DNA of 64,000 bases, taken from assembly GCA_003993805.1 (NCBI GenBank), contig RSEF01000003.1, positions 39,607,089 to 39,671,088 of the forward strand, given 5' to 3'. The DNA comes from Himantopus leucocephalus (Eukaryota > Chordata > Aves > Charadriiformes > Recurvirostridae). Positions 50,599-62,384 of this stretch are shown piece by piece; position 1 is the stretch's first letter, and every line of letters begins with the position of its first letter. The notes under the pieces are model-generated. The model was not told the DNA's origin. It did no database searches and was given only the letters and a program-made list of their open reading frames with translations. Made by a program: the position numbers and the translations under genes.

Positions 50599-51096
50599 CA
50601 GATGCAATCCTGGCAGTTCTGGTGTGCTGTGAGGACACTGTTTTATCTTTACTTTTATTGGAAGGGATAAAGTGGAATAGTAATAATGGGACTGATAAAT
50701 GAAAGGAAAACTGTAACCACATAATTATGTCAGAACCAACTAACCACCATGAAAAGCCGATTAAGCCACATTATGCAGATACATGTAACAGAATACTATT
50801 AGTAAGTCCTTTGCAACGGCATGCCTGGCAATTAAGAGAACAGTATTGGCAGCACACAGTGAAAACAGTGATAATGTATAGTTAAAAATGTTTGGAGACA
50901 AACAGTGCATAGAGGACGAGGGACAGCCTAGAACTGAATGTAGGAGCATCCTCAAAGATACCGGCACCCAGGGGGAAACCCAAAGATGTTATTCCAAATA
51001 AACTCTTTGACTAGGATGTTGGGCATGGCTTGGAATAATTTATGTTTATTGTCAAAATGAATTTACTGGCTTATCCATAAACAAAAGGCTGCAGTG
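50599..51096 (+). other. Intronic sequence before a single-N join
   Basis: No gene or repeat recognised. The single N at 51097 marks a probable contig join. Only an 8-base word (atgaattt) is shared by its two sides, so no clear duplication is seen here. Confidence 0.6.
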
Positions 51097-51312
51097 NATG
51101 AATTTCAGGTTGTGCAAGCTAATGGAGGATTTCCACATTTTTTATGAATTAAAGAAGCTTGCAGAAATATTCGGATTTAGGCAGTAAGAATATTAGGTAA
51201 TGTTCCTGTGGTTGCAACTATTCAGTAAATATTTGGGAATGAGATCTCTCAGCATTGTATGTTCTTCTGTATGTGGTATTTCCAGCTCGGGGACCTGAAG
51301 AAGGTGTCACCC

Positions 51313-51322
51313 NNNNNNNNNN
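51313..51322. other. Assembly gap, 10 N
   Basis: Ten N next to LTR-like sequence. Its true length is unknown, and open frames drawn across it are not meaningful. Confidence 0.98.
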
Positions 51323-51450
51323 TCTAAACTCATAAGTCTCTTTTTCCCTCCTCTGCCTCTCTTTTCTGAAGAGGGATAGAGGGGAGATTCTGTTGGTCCC
51401 ATCTGGGGTTCCCAATGTCCCCAGTGGCCGATTTGGCCTAAACCACGACA
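51323..51450. mobile_element. Probable LTR end (endogenous retrovirus-like)
   Basis: The block ends at 51450 in 'cctaaaccacgaca', the reverse complement of the TGTCGTGGTTTA terminus shared by many bird LTRs. It is followed by typical LTR-like sequence (a CTCTTTTTCCC run, 'cagtggccgatttggcc'). The other end is lost in or beyond the 10-N gap, so size, orientation and family are uncertain. No retroviral coding sequence is recognised beside it. I rely on memory of similar repeats. Confidence 0.5.
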
Positions 51451-52070
51451 GCATGTCTGAGCTGGATACTTGCCTTGGCAGAACAACAGCAGAGAGACTC
51501 TATCACCAAACCACACAGACCAGTTGACACCAGGACAAGATCTACAAAGTGCAGGAATCCACAACTGGGTTTTGACCAAGAAGAGTCAGAGCTATTTCTT
51601 GGGAGGAAGGGAAAGTCATGGTCCTGATCCAGTTCATTGCAGTGGATATTTATGTAACTGCCTTAGTTCCTTCAATGAAGCTGCCTCCTCTTTAGGGATC
51701 TTTAATATCATATTGCATTCTTTTCCTTCTTAGGCTACCTAGCTAGTACAGCATCTGTACAAGGTATAGCAACAAGGCTTATTAAAGCTCTACAGCATTT
51801 CTGGACTCCAACCCCACTCTCCTCCCTACCCCACCCCCCCAATAGCAGTGACCGAGCAGTCACTAGGTTCAGAATGACAGAGTGTCCTTGCATTGCAGAT
51901 GTCCTTTGGGTTTAATGTCCACTGAGTTCCTCTATCTACGGTGGTATGTGCTGGCTCAGTCACTGCAAATGGAAAGTTATGTTTTTGGTAGAAAACAAGA
52001 TCCTCCAAACAATTCCGTGACCTGGGAACACTCTGTAGTCTGCAGGTGATCACTTGAGGTGAGGTGAGGT
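51451..52070. other. Unassigned sequence between LTR end and DESI2 fragment
   Basis: No confident identity. On the minus strand the DESI2 reading frame continues without a stop from 52070 down to about 51826, giving about 80 residues that do not resemble DESI2. This could be an alternative exon captured with the transcript, genomic flank, or part of the LTR element. A C run sits near 51832-51840. Confidence 0.5.
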
Positions 52071-52270
52071 CTTTAAATTTAAATGTTTCCCCCAACACAG
52101 AAGCATTTCCTGGTGAAATTTCAAATATTCCAGAAAAAGAGTATGGATGACCACCATAGGCAAATTCTCAGCCATACACCTCTATACCTGAATGGAATGC
52201 TCCAATTCCAATTCCCATCCAATACATGTCATAGACGTTGAGGATCACCAGCTGGTGATCACCACACCAT
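52071..52270 (-). pseudogene. DESI2: DESI2 retrocopy fragment (disabled)
   Basis: Read on the minus strand, this intronless block follows the N-terminal ~60 residues of DESI2 (PPPDE-family deubiquitinase/deSUMOylase-like peptidase). Matches include [14 protein letters not shown], then [35 protein letters not shown] and [12 protein letters not shown]. About six codons after Tyr-Trp-Met are missing. An in-frame TGA (52168-52170) replaces the Arg after VYG, and the first codons after the ATG-like start at 52268-52270 are scrambled by small indels. The His of FHSG, a catalytic residue in this family, is kept, but the Cys-containing half is absent. As I recall the gene structure, the match spans at least one exon junction without an intron, so a processed copy is the best reading. 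DESI2 also lies in the same broad chromosomal region as PLD5 in other vertebrates. No function is expected. Confidence 0.82.
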
Positions 52271-52770
52271 CACAAAACTTGAGGTATTGCTCTTTCTGCG
52301 AAGATCAGGCAGTCTTTGACAGGCTTAATGCCTCCAGGGGAGCAAGTGTAAACAGAATCAGACTCATATGCCCACACCTTTAATTTTATGACTATTAATC
52401 TTCCAAAATTCTTCCATGAGGAAAAGCCAGATCAAAGATGGGCACAAAATTAGGATCCCAGATATACCTTCAGAGCCGCTCTGGTCCCTTCTCAAAAACA
52501 GCTCACAGCTTCAATATGTCTAAAATCTGACATGAATTGAAATAATTCACAAACTCCTCAAAAGCTCACCCCTCCTGCTCAGTTCCAATTCTTGTCAGAG
52601 GTTATTGGAACATGAGGGAAAAACTGTGAGCCTGGATGAGCCATGAGTATAATAGTGGTAACCATATAAGATGAAATGCTAATATAGAGTTTCTGTCCTT
52701 TTGACCATTTGGAATATCCAAGTTTATTTTACCCAGAAATGTTTATTTATTAAAGTTTTAGTGGTGATCT
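52271..52770. other. Unassigned sequence between DESI2 fragment and CR1
   Basis: The first ~100 bp could be 5' UTR of the retrocopied transcript, but I cannot confirm it. The rest has no recognisable gene or repeat. Confidence 0.45.
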
Positions 52771-53095
52771 CATAGAATCATAGAATGGTTTAGGTTGGAA
52801 GGGACTTAACGATCATCGAGTTCCAACCCACCTGCCATGGGCAGGGACACCTTCCACTAGACCAGCTTGCTCAAAGCCCCATCCAGCCCGGCCTTGAACA
52901 CTTCCAGGGATGGGGCCTCCACAACTTCTCTGGGCAACCTGTTCCAGTGCCTCACCACCCTCACAGTGAAAATTTTTTTGCCAATATCCATTCTAAATCT
53001 ACCTTCTTCCAGTTTAAAACCATTACCCCTCATCCTATCACTCCATGCCCTGGTAAAAAGTCCCTCATCCCGAGTGAAATATGGAAACAAATAAG
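52771..53095 (-). mobile_element. CR1 LINE 3' fragment with ORF2 C-terminus
   Basis: The minus strand carries the end of CR1 ORF2. The frame 53090-52857 reads YFTRDEGLFTRAWSDRMRGN, then FKLEEGRFRMDIGKKIF and VVRHWNRLPREVVEAPSLEV, the hallmark C-terminus of CR1. It is followed by the 3' UTR and terminal repeat, seen on the + strand as 'catagaatcatagaatgg' at 52771. The 77-codon C-terminal frame is still open, so this copy is less decayed than the one at 62-64 kb. The element is strongly 5'-truncated and lies antisense to PLD5. Confidence 0.95.
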
Positions 53096-54020
53096 AGCTT
53101 CCCTACATCTTGAATTTCATTTCAAATACTGACCAAAATGTGTGGTATCGAGTCATTTTAGCTTGGTAATATTGTCTGCTTTTGCTTGAAACTTAGATAC
53201 TATTATGTCTACAGATACAAAAGCAAAAATGAATGGCAGTCTGTCTGTATTCTGTAAATGACTGAAAGCCCCAAAGTCCCATATCAGCTTCTAATACGCT
53301 TTGCTTGATACCAAACAAATATTTCCCGAGGCTCTTCTTAAGCCAAACTTACTATCTCTTCACAGAGACACATTTACTGCCCAAATTTGAAACAGAGGTG
53401 TTTCTGTGTGAGAAAAATCCCTCCCTCCATGTCCCTGTTTAGTCCTCCATTCACCTTTCCTTTTGTACCAGCTCACAGCAGTCAGCCGTGACTCTGTGCA
53501 GATCACCTTCTAAGCTGCAAGCAGTTACTGCACAACCCTGTGGGATTTCTTTGAGTTGTTTTCACTCACAAACCCTTTCATTAACTGGTTTCTTCATAAT
53601 TTTTCTCTACCTTCCTGTCGGTCCTGCTGAAGTAGTCAACAGGAAGACCAAGCACATGTCTTTATGGCTTACTTTTCTTACATGAGACAGAGAACTGCAA
53701 AACAGACGGGGAGTCCGGGCTGGCAGAAAGTTAAGATATCTAGAAGGTGGTTATTGACATACATCAGAATGACAGAAGTATTCTGTAGTACCCAGCTAAG
53801 AACTGCATTTCTTCAGAAAGTCAAGCTACCTTCCCTGCTTTCCATCCGGCAGCTGCAGACATTTCTAAATCTGACTGGAAGCACCAACACAGAATTTTAT
53901 GAACACATGCTGACAATAATTAGAGAAGCACTCCAAAAGCCTTTGGAAGAGGGTTTTATCAAGCAGATAAAATCCAGAGCAATACTGGAAAGCATCTAAG
54001 CAAGAGTTTTTATTTCCATT
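53096..54020 (+). other. Intronic sequence, no gene recognised
   Basis: No recognisable gene. The 111-codon frame at 53664-53999 has no family resemblance I can name. The stretch ends in 'catt', which may be the target site of the LTR that follows. Confidence 0.55.
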
Positions 54021-54992
54021 TGTGGCCAGTTAGCCTTGGCTGGCTGCCAGAACCCCACACAGCCACCTCCTTGCTCTGCCTCCTTAACAGGACAGGGGAA
54101 GAAAATAAGATGAAAAAGCTCCTGGGTTGAAATAAAGTCAGGGACATCCGTTACCAATTACTGTCACAGGCAAAACAGACTCAACTTGGAGAATTCAATT
54201 TAATTTATTCCTGATTAAAGATAGAGTAGGATGGTGAGAAACAAAGACAAAACTAAAACACCTTCCCCCTATCATGCTCCTTCTTCTCATGTTCAGCTTC
54301 TCTCCTTCACTCTCAACTCTTCAACCGCCTTCCCTTGCAAATGGCACAGGGGCATGGGGGTTACAGGTCAGTCCACAATGGTTCCTCTCAGCTACTCCTT
54401 ACTACTCACACTTTTCCCCTGCTTAAGTATGGGGTCCCTTCCCACAACATACAGTCCTTCATGAACTGCTCCTCTGTGGGTTCCTCACGGGCTGCAGCTT
54501 CTGCCAGAAAACATGTTCCTGCATGGGCTCCCCTCCACGGGCTGCAGCTCCTGCCAAGACTCTGCTCCAGCATGGGCTCTTCACGGACTGCAGCTTCTTT
54601 CAGGACATCTCCACCTGCTGTGGTGTGGGGTTCTCCACAGGCTGCAGCATGGATATCGGCTCCACCACGGTCCTCCGCAGCTACAGGGGAATCTCGGCTC
54701 CAGTGCCTGCAGCACCTCCTCCCCTTCCTCTTTCTCTCACTTCAGTGTCGCCAGGGTTCTTTCATGTTTTTGTCACTCTTCACTCTCACAGCAGCTGTGC
54801 AGCATTTTTTGACCTTTCTTAACTACATTTCTAGAGGTACCACTGGCTTGGTTGAGGGACTTAGCTGCAGGGCTCAGCTATGCTCTGCAGTAAGTCTGGC
54901 ACAGGGCAGCCCCAGCCTCTCCTCACAGGCTGCACTCCTGCAGCCTCTCCCATCCCCTTGCTACCAAAACCTGGACATGTAAACCCAATACA
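54021..54992 (-). mobile_element. Solo LTR of an endogenous retrovirus-like element
   Basis: A 972-bp block with inverted TGTGG...ATACA termini, resembling an LTR widespread in bird genomes (exact family not assigned). The middle consists of degenerate repeats of 'ggctgcagc', 'catgggctc' and 'ccacggg' type units. Towards the left end, the minus strand has an AATAAATTAAA-like polyadenylation region, so I place the transcriptional sense on the minus strand. The flanks share the 4-bp word CATT (54017-54020 and 54993-54996), compatible with a target-site duplication and with a solo LTR left by recombination. No internal retroviral genes adjoin it. The long + frame at 54335-54982 lies in the repeats and is not a gene. 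Confidence 0.85.
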
Positions 54993-55836
54993 CATTTCTA
55001 ACACTTTCTTCCTCTCACACCAAGCTAGCATGGGAAATGTCAGAACTCACTTTCTTTTCTTCAATCCCTTGCCATAAAAAAATTGTGGAAAATAGCACTC
55101 AGAATGGGAGGGGACTAAAGATGAAATTATTTCCTCTTAGGGAGAAAAATCTGTGAAGAAATTTCTTTTTTTCCTATCTCACATCTTAACCATGCAAAGA
55201 AGTGTTTATAGAATAGGGGGTCCTGTTTAATTTTCTTTCCTGTCAGAAGTAATTTATTTCTCTCAGAAAGAGCAGAAGTCAGAAGGAAAACAGTACCAAG
55301 ACAGTCAGAAAACTTGACCTTGAGAAAGATGCCAGAGGTGTTGCATCAGGACAGGACTGATGAGCCAAAGAAACTGAGTGGTTTGCAGAGATCACTGAGG
55401 GACAAGAATGTGCTCTTACACACACAGACATGGAAACACAAACTCACACACAAACCTAACTAGTTCTCAAGTCAAATTTCATTATTTTTAAGGCCTGGCA
55501 ACATAAATAGCAGGATAAACAGCTCCATAAGCCAACCTTCAAGAAGGAGGACAGAATATATTTTTATATCCATGCCTGAAAGCATAAAAATGAACTAAAC
55601 ATTAGCACAGGAAAAGAGAGTATGTATCAAGGGTGTTTTCCAGATGAAACCAGACCTGGCAGACTTTCTCTTTGTTAGATTTACCATCAGTGCTTATTAG
55701 GAAAACACAGAGTCAGACTTCCTTTCCAGGCAGCTCAATCACCGGACCCTTTCATTTGTCAAAGCCGCTCTCACTATGGTGAGAGCTACTACCCAGCTGT
55801 AGCCCCAGCTGAGATAGGCAAGAAAGGAAGTAGGGA
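54993..55836 (+). other. Sequence between two LTRs
   Basis: AT-rich with a CA-rich patch near 55417-55453. No retroviral gag, pol or env similarity recognised, so the two LTRs do not appear to bound one provirus. They also belong to different families. Confidence 0.6.
55417..55453. repeat. CA-rich low-complexity tract
   Basis: Imperfect CACA units interrupted by 'gacatgg' and 'aact'. Too impure to be a typical microsatellite. Confidence 0.6.
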
Positions 55837-56429
55837 GTACCGGATTTTGGCTGGGATGGAGTTAATTTTCCACATAGCAACTCATATGGTGTTATGTTTT
55901 GGATTTGTGACCAAAAAAGTGTTGATAACATAAAGCCATTTTAGTTATTTTTGAACAGTGTTTGCACAGCATAAAGGCTTTTTCTCACAGTGGCCCTGCC
56001 AGTGAGCAGGCTGGGGGTGCACGAGAAGTTGGGAGGGGACACGACTGGGACAGCTGACCCCAACTGACCAAAGGGATAGCCCATACCATATGGCATCATG
56101 CAGAGCAAAAAAAAAATGGAAGGAGGAGGAAGGGGGTGCATTCAGAGTTATGGCATTTGTCTTCCCAATTAACTGTTACGAATGACGAAAACCTTCTTTC
56201 CTGGAAATGGCTGAATGCCTGCTGATGGGAAGTAGCAAATGAATTCTTTATTTTGCTTTGTTCTTGCAGCTTGTGCTTTGCCTGTTAAAATGTTTTTATC
56301 TCAATCCATGAACTGTATCCCTTTTATCCTTCCGATTCTCTTCCCTATCCTACTGGGAGGGGGGCAGGGAAAATGAGTGAGCAAGAAGCTGTGTGGAGCA
56401 TAGCTGCCCACCAGCATTAAACCCATTCA
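55837..56429 (+). mobile_element. Diverged LTR of an endogenous retrovirus-like element
   Basis: About 590 bp resembling the abundant bird LTR that opens with a 'ggctgggatagagttaatttt' type sequence. Here this reads 'ggctgggatggagttaattt', followed by 'gttgggaggggaca', 'cagctgacccc', 'tttatctcaatccatgaa' and a terminal 'ttaaaccca' block. The expected TATA-box region (about 56100) is replaced by an A run with no clear TATATAA. Termini are degraded and no target-site duplication is visible, so this is an older insertion than the neighbouring LTR. Sense is + by resemblance. Confidence 0.78.
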
Positions 56430-59400
56430 TAAACAATTGCAGTGCATTTTGTGCACTTTCCGGGTAGGACTTCACCTTTCAGTCTGCCTGATCTTCAGTG
56501 AGTGCAATGGGTTACAGCACCAGTGTTTGTATTGGCTTCTTTTGGACAGTGATTAATACCAGGTGAAAGAACTACAGAAAAAAAGCAAGAGTCATCCCAT
56601 GGTATATATATTCTGCTTACTAGGATATTGGTGAAGACAACGTTTTACTCCTAGCATTAGTAAACCAGACAAGGACCTAGCAATCACTGACCACCACCTG
56701 GCCCATGAGCTCTGCTTAATTTCGTGATTATCACATCCATGCTCCTGGTTTCAAAACTAGATTCCTTTAAGAACTGAGAACCCAGAAAATTTAGTTGGGC
56801 ATGGGAAAAATCTGAAGAAAGAGTTCTAGTTTTGATCGGTCAACATTTCTTAGGCTATACAGCTGTGCTGGGAAGCTCCTGAATAGCTTGGTGGTTGAAG
56901 CCTAATATGGATAGATCCCTAGCATATGACCCAAAGAGTCAATCCATGACAAATGCAGCATGACAAACAAAGGCGGTAAGAGCAACCTTCGCTCAGAGAG
57001 CTGAGGTGAGCACACAGAAGGAGATTAACCATCACTTAGACGTTTGGGCACATATTGGCTGTCAGACTCATTTCTCAGCTAACAGACAACAGTAATCACA
57101 ACTCGTAACTGCAAAAGCACTTTAAGAAGGCATTGCTGTCATGGTGTAGAGGCTAACAATGAAGAGGAGAAGGCAGAAGATCTGTGTATTTCAGCTGTGA
57201 GAACTTAGCAACCTCCTTTCCACAGATGAGAGAAGAAAGGTAGCAGAGTCAGGAGGCTAGTTTAGTAGAGGAAAGCAATATTGACTCTGAAGGATATTGA
57301 AGATTCTTCATGATGAACAGGGGTGAGACAGTGAAGTGAATTACAGAGGTGTTAAGTTGGAGATGTGAGTGAGAACCAGCCTCAGCAGCAGCATATTTAA
57401 TGGCCTGCTGTCACTAGGGTGCTGCAGGCCCACATAGGACTTTGGTCAGATGTTCCAGCTGTTGAAACCAATAACCAACAGTACCATATCCTTACTGGGG
57501 ACACAACAATGAGGAATGAAGCAAGGCTTAGGAAAGAAGAGGGAAAAACACTCAGGTCTAAAGAACAAGGGAGATGGGATGGATTGGAAGGCATTTGCAG
57601 CATGAAGGCTGTGGGCCAGCATCCCTCACAGAATGAACAGTGTTTTAAGTAGCATCACGAGCCAACAATCACTTTCTTTCCCATAGACAGAGTTGTTCAA
57701 TGGCTCTCCAGAGCACTTCATTTGTGTGGGAGAAGGACTGTAAGCAGACCTGCGTCAGGGCACGTTCCAGGTGGCAGAGAGGCTTGCAGAAGACCAAGAT
57801 ACTAAGCATGTGAATCAAACACCAAAACCGAGTCCCATTTTATAAGGAGTCACTTGCCAGATTGATGTACACTATTCTGCCTGGACTTGGTTCAAATGTG
57901 AAATACAAAACTAGACTCAAAAGATTTCTTTCATACTTACATGCTCTGACTTAGAAAGTGGTTTTAAGAGTGGATTCAAGTGATTAGTCTAGTCCTTTGA
58001 GTAGTTTCCTTAGAAAGTCAAATATGATATCAGTGTATTTGCATCCTACAGGGTTGTGAATAGGGGAAATATTGAGAATTACAGTTCTTCCAGGCTACCC
58101 AGAAGCCATGCCAAAAAATGAACCGTGGTCTCACTATTAGCTCTGTAGGGACACTGTTTTCAGCAGGTCTTGGCAGGAGCAACTGGAACTGGTACAGGTA
58201 CTTTGCCTCCCACTAGTAACACTCCCATTTCATTTTAAAGAGAAGGCCAGCAGCCTGTTCAAAAGCAGCCCTGCACTGCACAGACCACTGCGTTGTTGCC
58301 CTTTTGGAGAAGGAGGTTGCCATCTGGCAGCAATGGGTCTCAGCCTTTCCGGAACAGAGCAGTTTTCCTATCTGTGTTGCTGATTCCCAGGACCTCTGCA
58401 AGTCATTTCTCCCCAGAGCTGGTATAAGAAGGACCTCACCCCAGCTTGCTGCTCATCCCCTTCGCTGCATCATGAGTGTTCATGTAAAGACTGTGACATG
58501 AGAAAGGTGTCCTTCACCCACTTTCAGCACCAAAGCTCTTACACCAGTGGACTACAGCTTTCAACAGCTGACCCTCATGCAGACTGAGGCTCTGGCAAAC
58601 CAGCATGGTAATTTAATCTAATCATTTTATGTATTGGAGATTTCTAGGGTAGACAGAATGCAAAGCAGACAGTGGTTTTGCTATACAAACACAGCAGAGG
58701 GAGGGCCAAGCTTCTGGCAACACCAGATCTATTGTAAAGCATATATTTGAAAAGGGTTTTGAAGACCAGTCGGCACTGTCCATTGGATGGTGGGATGTGA
58801 TTACAGAGGAGTCAAACTCCAATTACAGTGTCATTACACTACATATGCTTTTTTGATAATGTACAACTAATTAATCCAAACCAGATTATTAATTACATTT
58901 GCAAGACTAATGCCCCTTTGCCTTCATACTCATGTGGCTGGGACTTTCACTGTAGGTTAAATGTTTTCATTTAAGAGCCTGGAGAGGCTGTGCAAATCTT
59001 ATCCTATATTTTTGTGACTTAGGACCATTAACTGTACTGTATTGATACAGAAATAGATCTTCGTTATTTGGTTCATCTTCTGGTTATGTGAAACCACTAG
59101 TAACTGTGACTACAGAAAACCAGGTTACAGCAAAATTAGACACTGTCTTTGTAGAGCAAAACCATAAATTTAAACCAGGTATTTTTTCTGCCCCTTTCTC
59201 TGTGTGACAACAAGTTCCCTCATCATTGAAACACAATAAAAACCCGTCACTCCATGGTTCAGATATACATTCAGTCACAAGCACTCACTTTCCAAGTCCT
59301 GCTAGATTTAGTTTTGAACTGGAAAGGCAGTATGTGAAGAACAAGACTATAACCTCCCAAAAGGCCCGTGATATGAGAGCTGTGGATTTTCAGCCTTGCC

Positions 59401-62384
59401 CAGCCACTGTAGAGGAAAGGCAAGTTCTGGTTTGGACAGGGTTATCTTCAGTTTTCCCATTACTCACTTGTGCTCACGGTCTGCCAGGTTGAGAAGAGAA
59501 ACCCATGGAGCACACTGGCTTGGGGACCTTTGGCAGTTTTTTAAGAGTGGCAGATGTGCGTGACAGTTTATAATGGGAAGCCAGCTTTCCATAGAGCTGG
59601 GCTGTGAGTATCTGCTGGACAGCAAGACAATTCTGACAGCCAGCCTATCCTGGGGGCTTAGCTTTTTCTTCTGCAGAGGCAACGGTCTTATCTTTTAAAG
59701 AATTATTTTCTCAATCCTGCTTATTAAAAGAAACCAAACAGAGAAAATTCCCTTGAATTTCAGGCTTTTAAAGCCTTTAAAAAGCCGTACCTAGTACTGT
59801 TGTTTTTCTGTGGCTCATACTTGCTCCTCAGAAAAGCCATTCCTTCTTTTGCTTTTTTCTGACTTTCATTCTTGGGATGGTAGGCTAGTTTTAGCCAGAC
59901 TTGCAGCTAGCAGCTTATTTCTGCTATCAGTTCAGCAATGACCAGAAACTGGCTGGTGACCTGTTCTGTATTGTAGTAGGAAACATTGGTCCAGCTTTTG
60001 TGACAGCACAGAGAGGAAAGGTAGTCACTCTTTAAAATGTTGGCTGTGCTTTTTTCTCAGAAGAGGCAAGGGAATGACAATCTGATTCTTCTTCAGCCCA
60101 AGTTTTTCTTAGGGTCCCATTTTCCAACACCTGGAAGTCTTACAGAGATGAGGCCAAATAAGATTTTCAGTTGAAAGAGCTTTCCAGTGAAGACTTGAAT
60201 TGGTTGACACTCAATTTTTTTGGTAGTAAGCCAGCATGAACTCTCAGTTCTTATATTTTCCCTCACCATAGATAGTTCCCTCGCTGGGAAGACACCCACA
60301 AGAATGAATGTTTTGTGTTCTAGTCTGACAAGAGGGATGGGAAGACTGCCACAGAAAAGGAGCTTCTTATACAAGTCTCGCATATTTCCAGCTATCACAG
60401 ATCCTAAGTTCCTTTTTACACCTCAGCAGCAGCATTTTCGATGTCTCAAACACTAATTCTAACTCAGCTGAAGTATCCAACTTCCCAAGAAATTTAATTA
60501 TGTTTATCATGGGATGTCATAACATAAAATTCCCTGAAAGGACAGAGTCTTTAATTACAATCACATTTACAGCATATTTGTGAATCGTATGGAACCTGAT
60601 TGTTGTTTTGACTACCAGTAAGGAGGATTAAACCATTTTTCCACATGAGTGAATTAAAACTGCCCCAAGGCTAATAGGTTCTGGTTATTTATTTTCTAAC
60701 TAAGTAGATCACTTGGCAAGATTAAGCTGCTAACAGCAATCAAATTGTCCTCTTGCCCTATCATAATTAACATGAAATATATACTCTTAATATTCTCCTC
60801 ATTAGCCCACAAAGCTAATGCACAGCATGGAGTGAATAAATACAACATAGCTTTCTATCTTTTTTTGCAGCTAATTCCTTCATAAACCCTACCACACTGG
60901 TTTATGCAACTGTCTGAGTACTTCCCTGGAAGATCAGGGTAGGCCTCTGATCGGGATGAAAGAAGATACTGCTGCACTCATTCAGGATCCAGAAAATGAG
61001 GAGTTTGTTCAAGTTTGGTTTGTGGGATGGAGGACCATCTGGGGAAATCCAAAAAGAAGTTGCATAATGGAACTTAGACCAGCACTATATTTGCCATCAG
61101 AAAGTTTCTCTTAATGTCTTCTTGAATTATCTTTCTGCCTTTTAAAATATATTTCTAGTTTTCCATCCCCACTGAAGATAGACAACAGCTTATTCTTTTA
61201 CTTGCTGTACCAATCTTCTTTATCTGAAAAATAGATAATGGCCGTACCTCTACACCATAACCTGGAGATAAGCAATCTCTGGCTTATGTGGCAATGCATT
61301 CCTAGCTTTGAAGAACCACCTAAGGCGCAGACTGTCCACACTTGCTTGATTCCTGCAGAATTATTAAACCAAAGGAAAATCAGGAGAGAGATTGTAAATA
61401 TGAAAACTAGAGAACATGTGCCACTGCAAATATGATTTTAGAGCAAGATGCCAGCAAATTGTTTTGAAAATGATGGGAGAGTTATGTGTGCCAAACTGCC
61501 CTTTGCCTGTTTTAAATGTCTACATTTTATCTGAGTTAACACAATTGAAAATGCAATATTGTCTGACTGCTCATGCCTCAGGCAAGGAAAACAAATTCTT
61601 CCTAGACATAGCAAGGTCTCTCAGTGAATGAGGGGAGAAATGTGAAAAGAGAAGTACTAAGAAAAAAGATAAGAGTCATCAGGTGAAATGTCCCTGAAAG
61701 TAAAAAATCCATACTATCTACCATTGGTTGGTCGTGTCACATTGGAAGCAAGTGAGAGAAAGTTGAGGGAAAGTAGATTCTTTTACAGTGTAAAATCAGT
61801 CTTCCTTTCCCCAGGCCAGTCCGCCCTGCACAAGGTCTTACAGATACGGCAGAAACCTCACACAGACCCACACCACAGGCTTGATGAGACCCATCTCTCC
61901 ATAACCTGGGCTGTCCCTGGCTCTCAGGCCCCTGCCATTCTTAGTGCCAGCACTATCTCCTTTGGGGTCAGTCACAAGCCTCTACAATCAGGCTTGATTG
62001 TTTTCTCCTTCTCCCTCAGCCAAGCTCTGTACTAGAGATGGGGACTGTGGGAAGAGTGATTATCACTGGATTTGACTGAATGTTTGTTCAAAGGCCAATT
62101 AAGTGGGGGAAGGGAAGGGACTATGTGCTGCTTCTGAGCCATCTGTGAAAAAGGTTAAGGTAAAATTGGCTGAATAAAACATAGGACAAAGCACTGCAGC
62201 TCAGAGCTAAAAAGAGAAGCAGAGCTGCTAGTCTGGAATGAGGGTAGATCTGTAGCGCTCATAATTTGCACAATGAAGCCTTAGAATTGGAAGGACAGGG
62301 ACATGATAAGGTGAATAATGATCAATCTATGCTAGAGGAGTCACCAAGGTCAGATCAGTCTATTCCTGCATCATGACCACTTCT
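56430..62384 (+). other. Intronic or intergenic sequence, no gene recognised
   Basis: About 6 kb with no recognisable exon, RNA gene or repeat. Small frames of 60-115 codons (for example 61688-62035) show no domain. Presumed PLD5 intron, since no terminal exon or next gene is visible. Confidence 0.55.

Noticed and set aside
54335..54982. 215-codon + frame and two overlapping 99-codon frames
   Set aside because: Entirely inside the solo LTR; the three frames overlay the same GC-rich internal repeat units, so they are by-products of the repeat.
54021..56429. The two LTRs as the ends of a single provirus
   Set aside because: They belong to different families, appear opposite in orientation, and the 845 bp between them show no retroviral genes.
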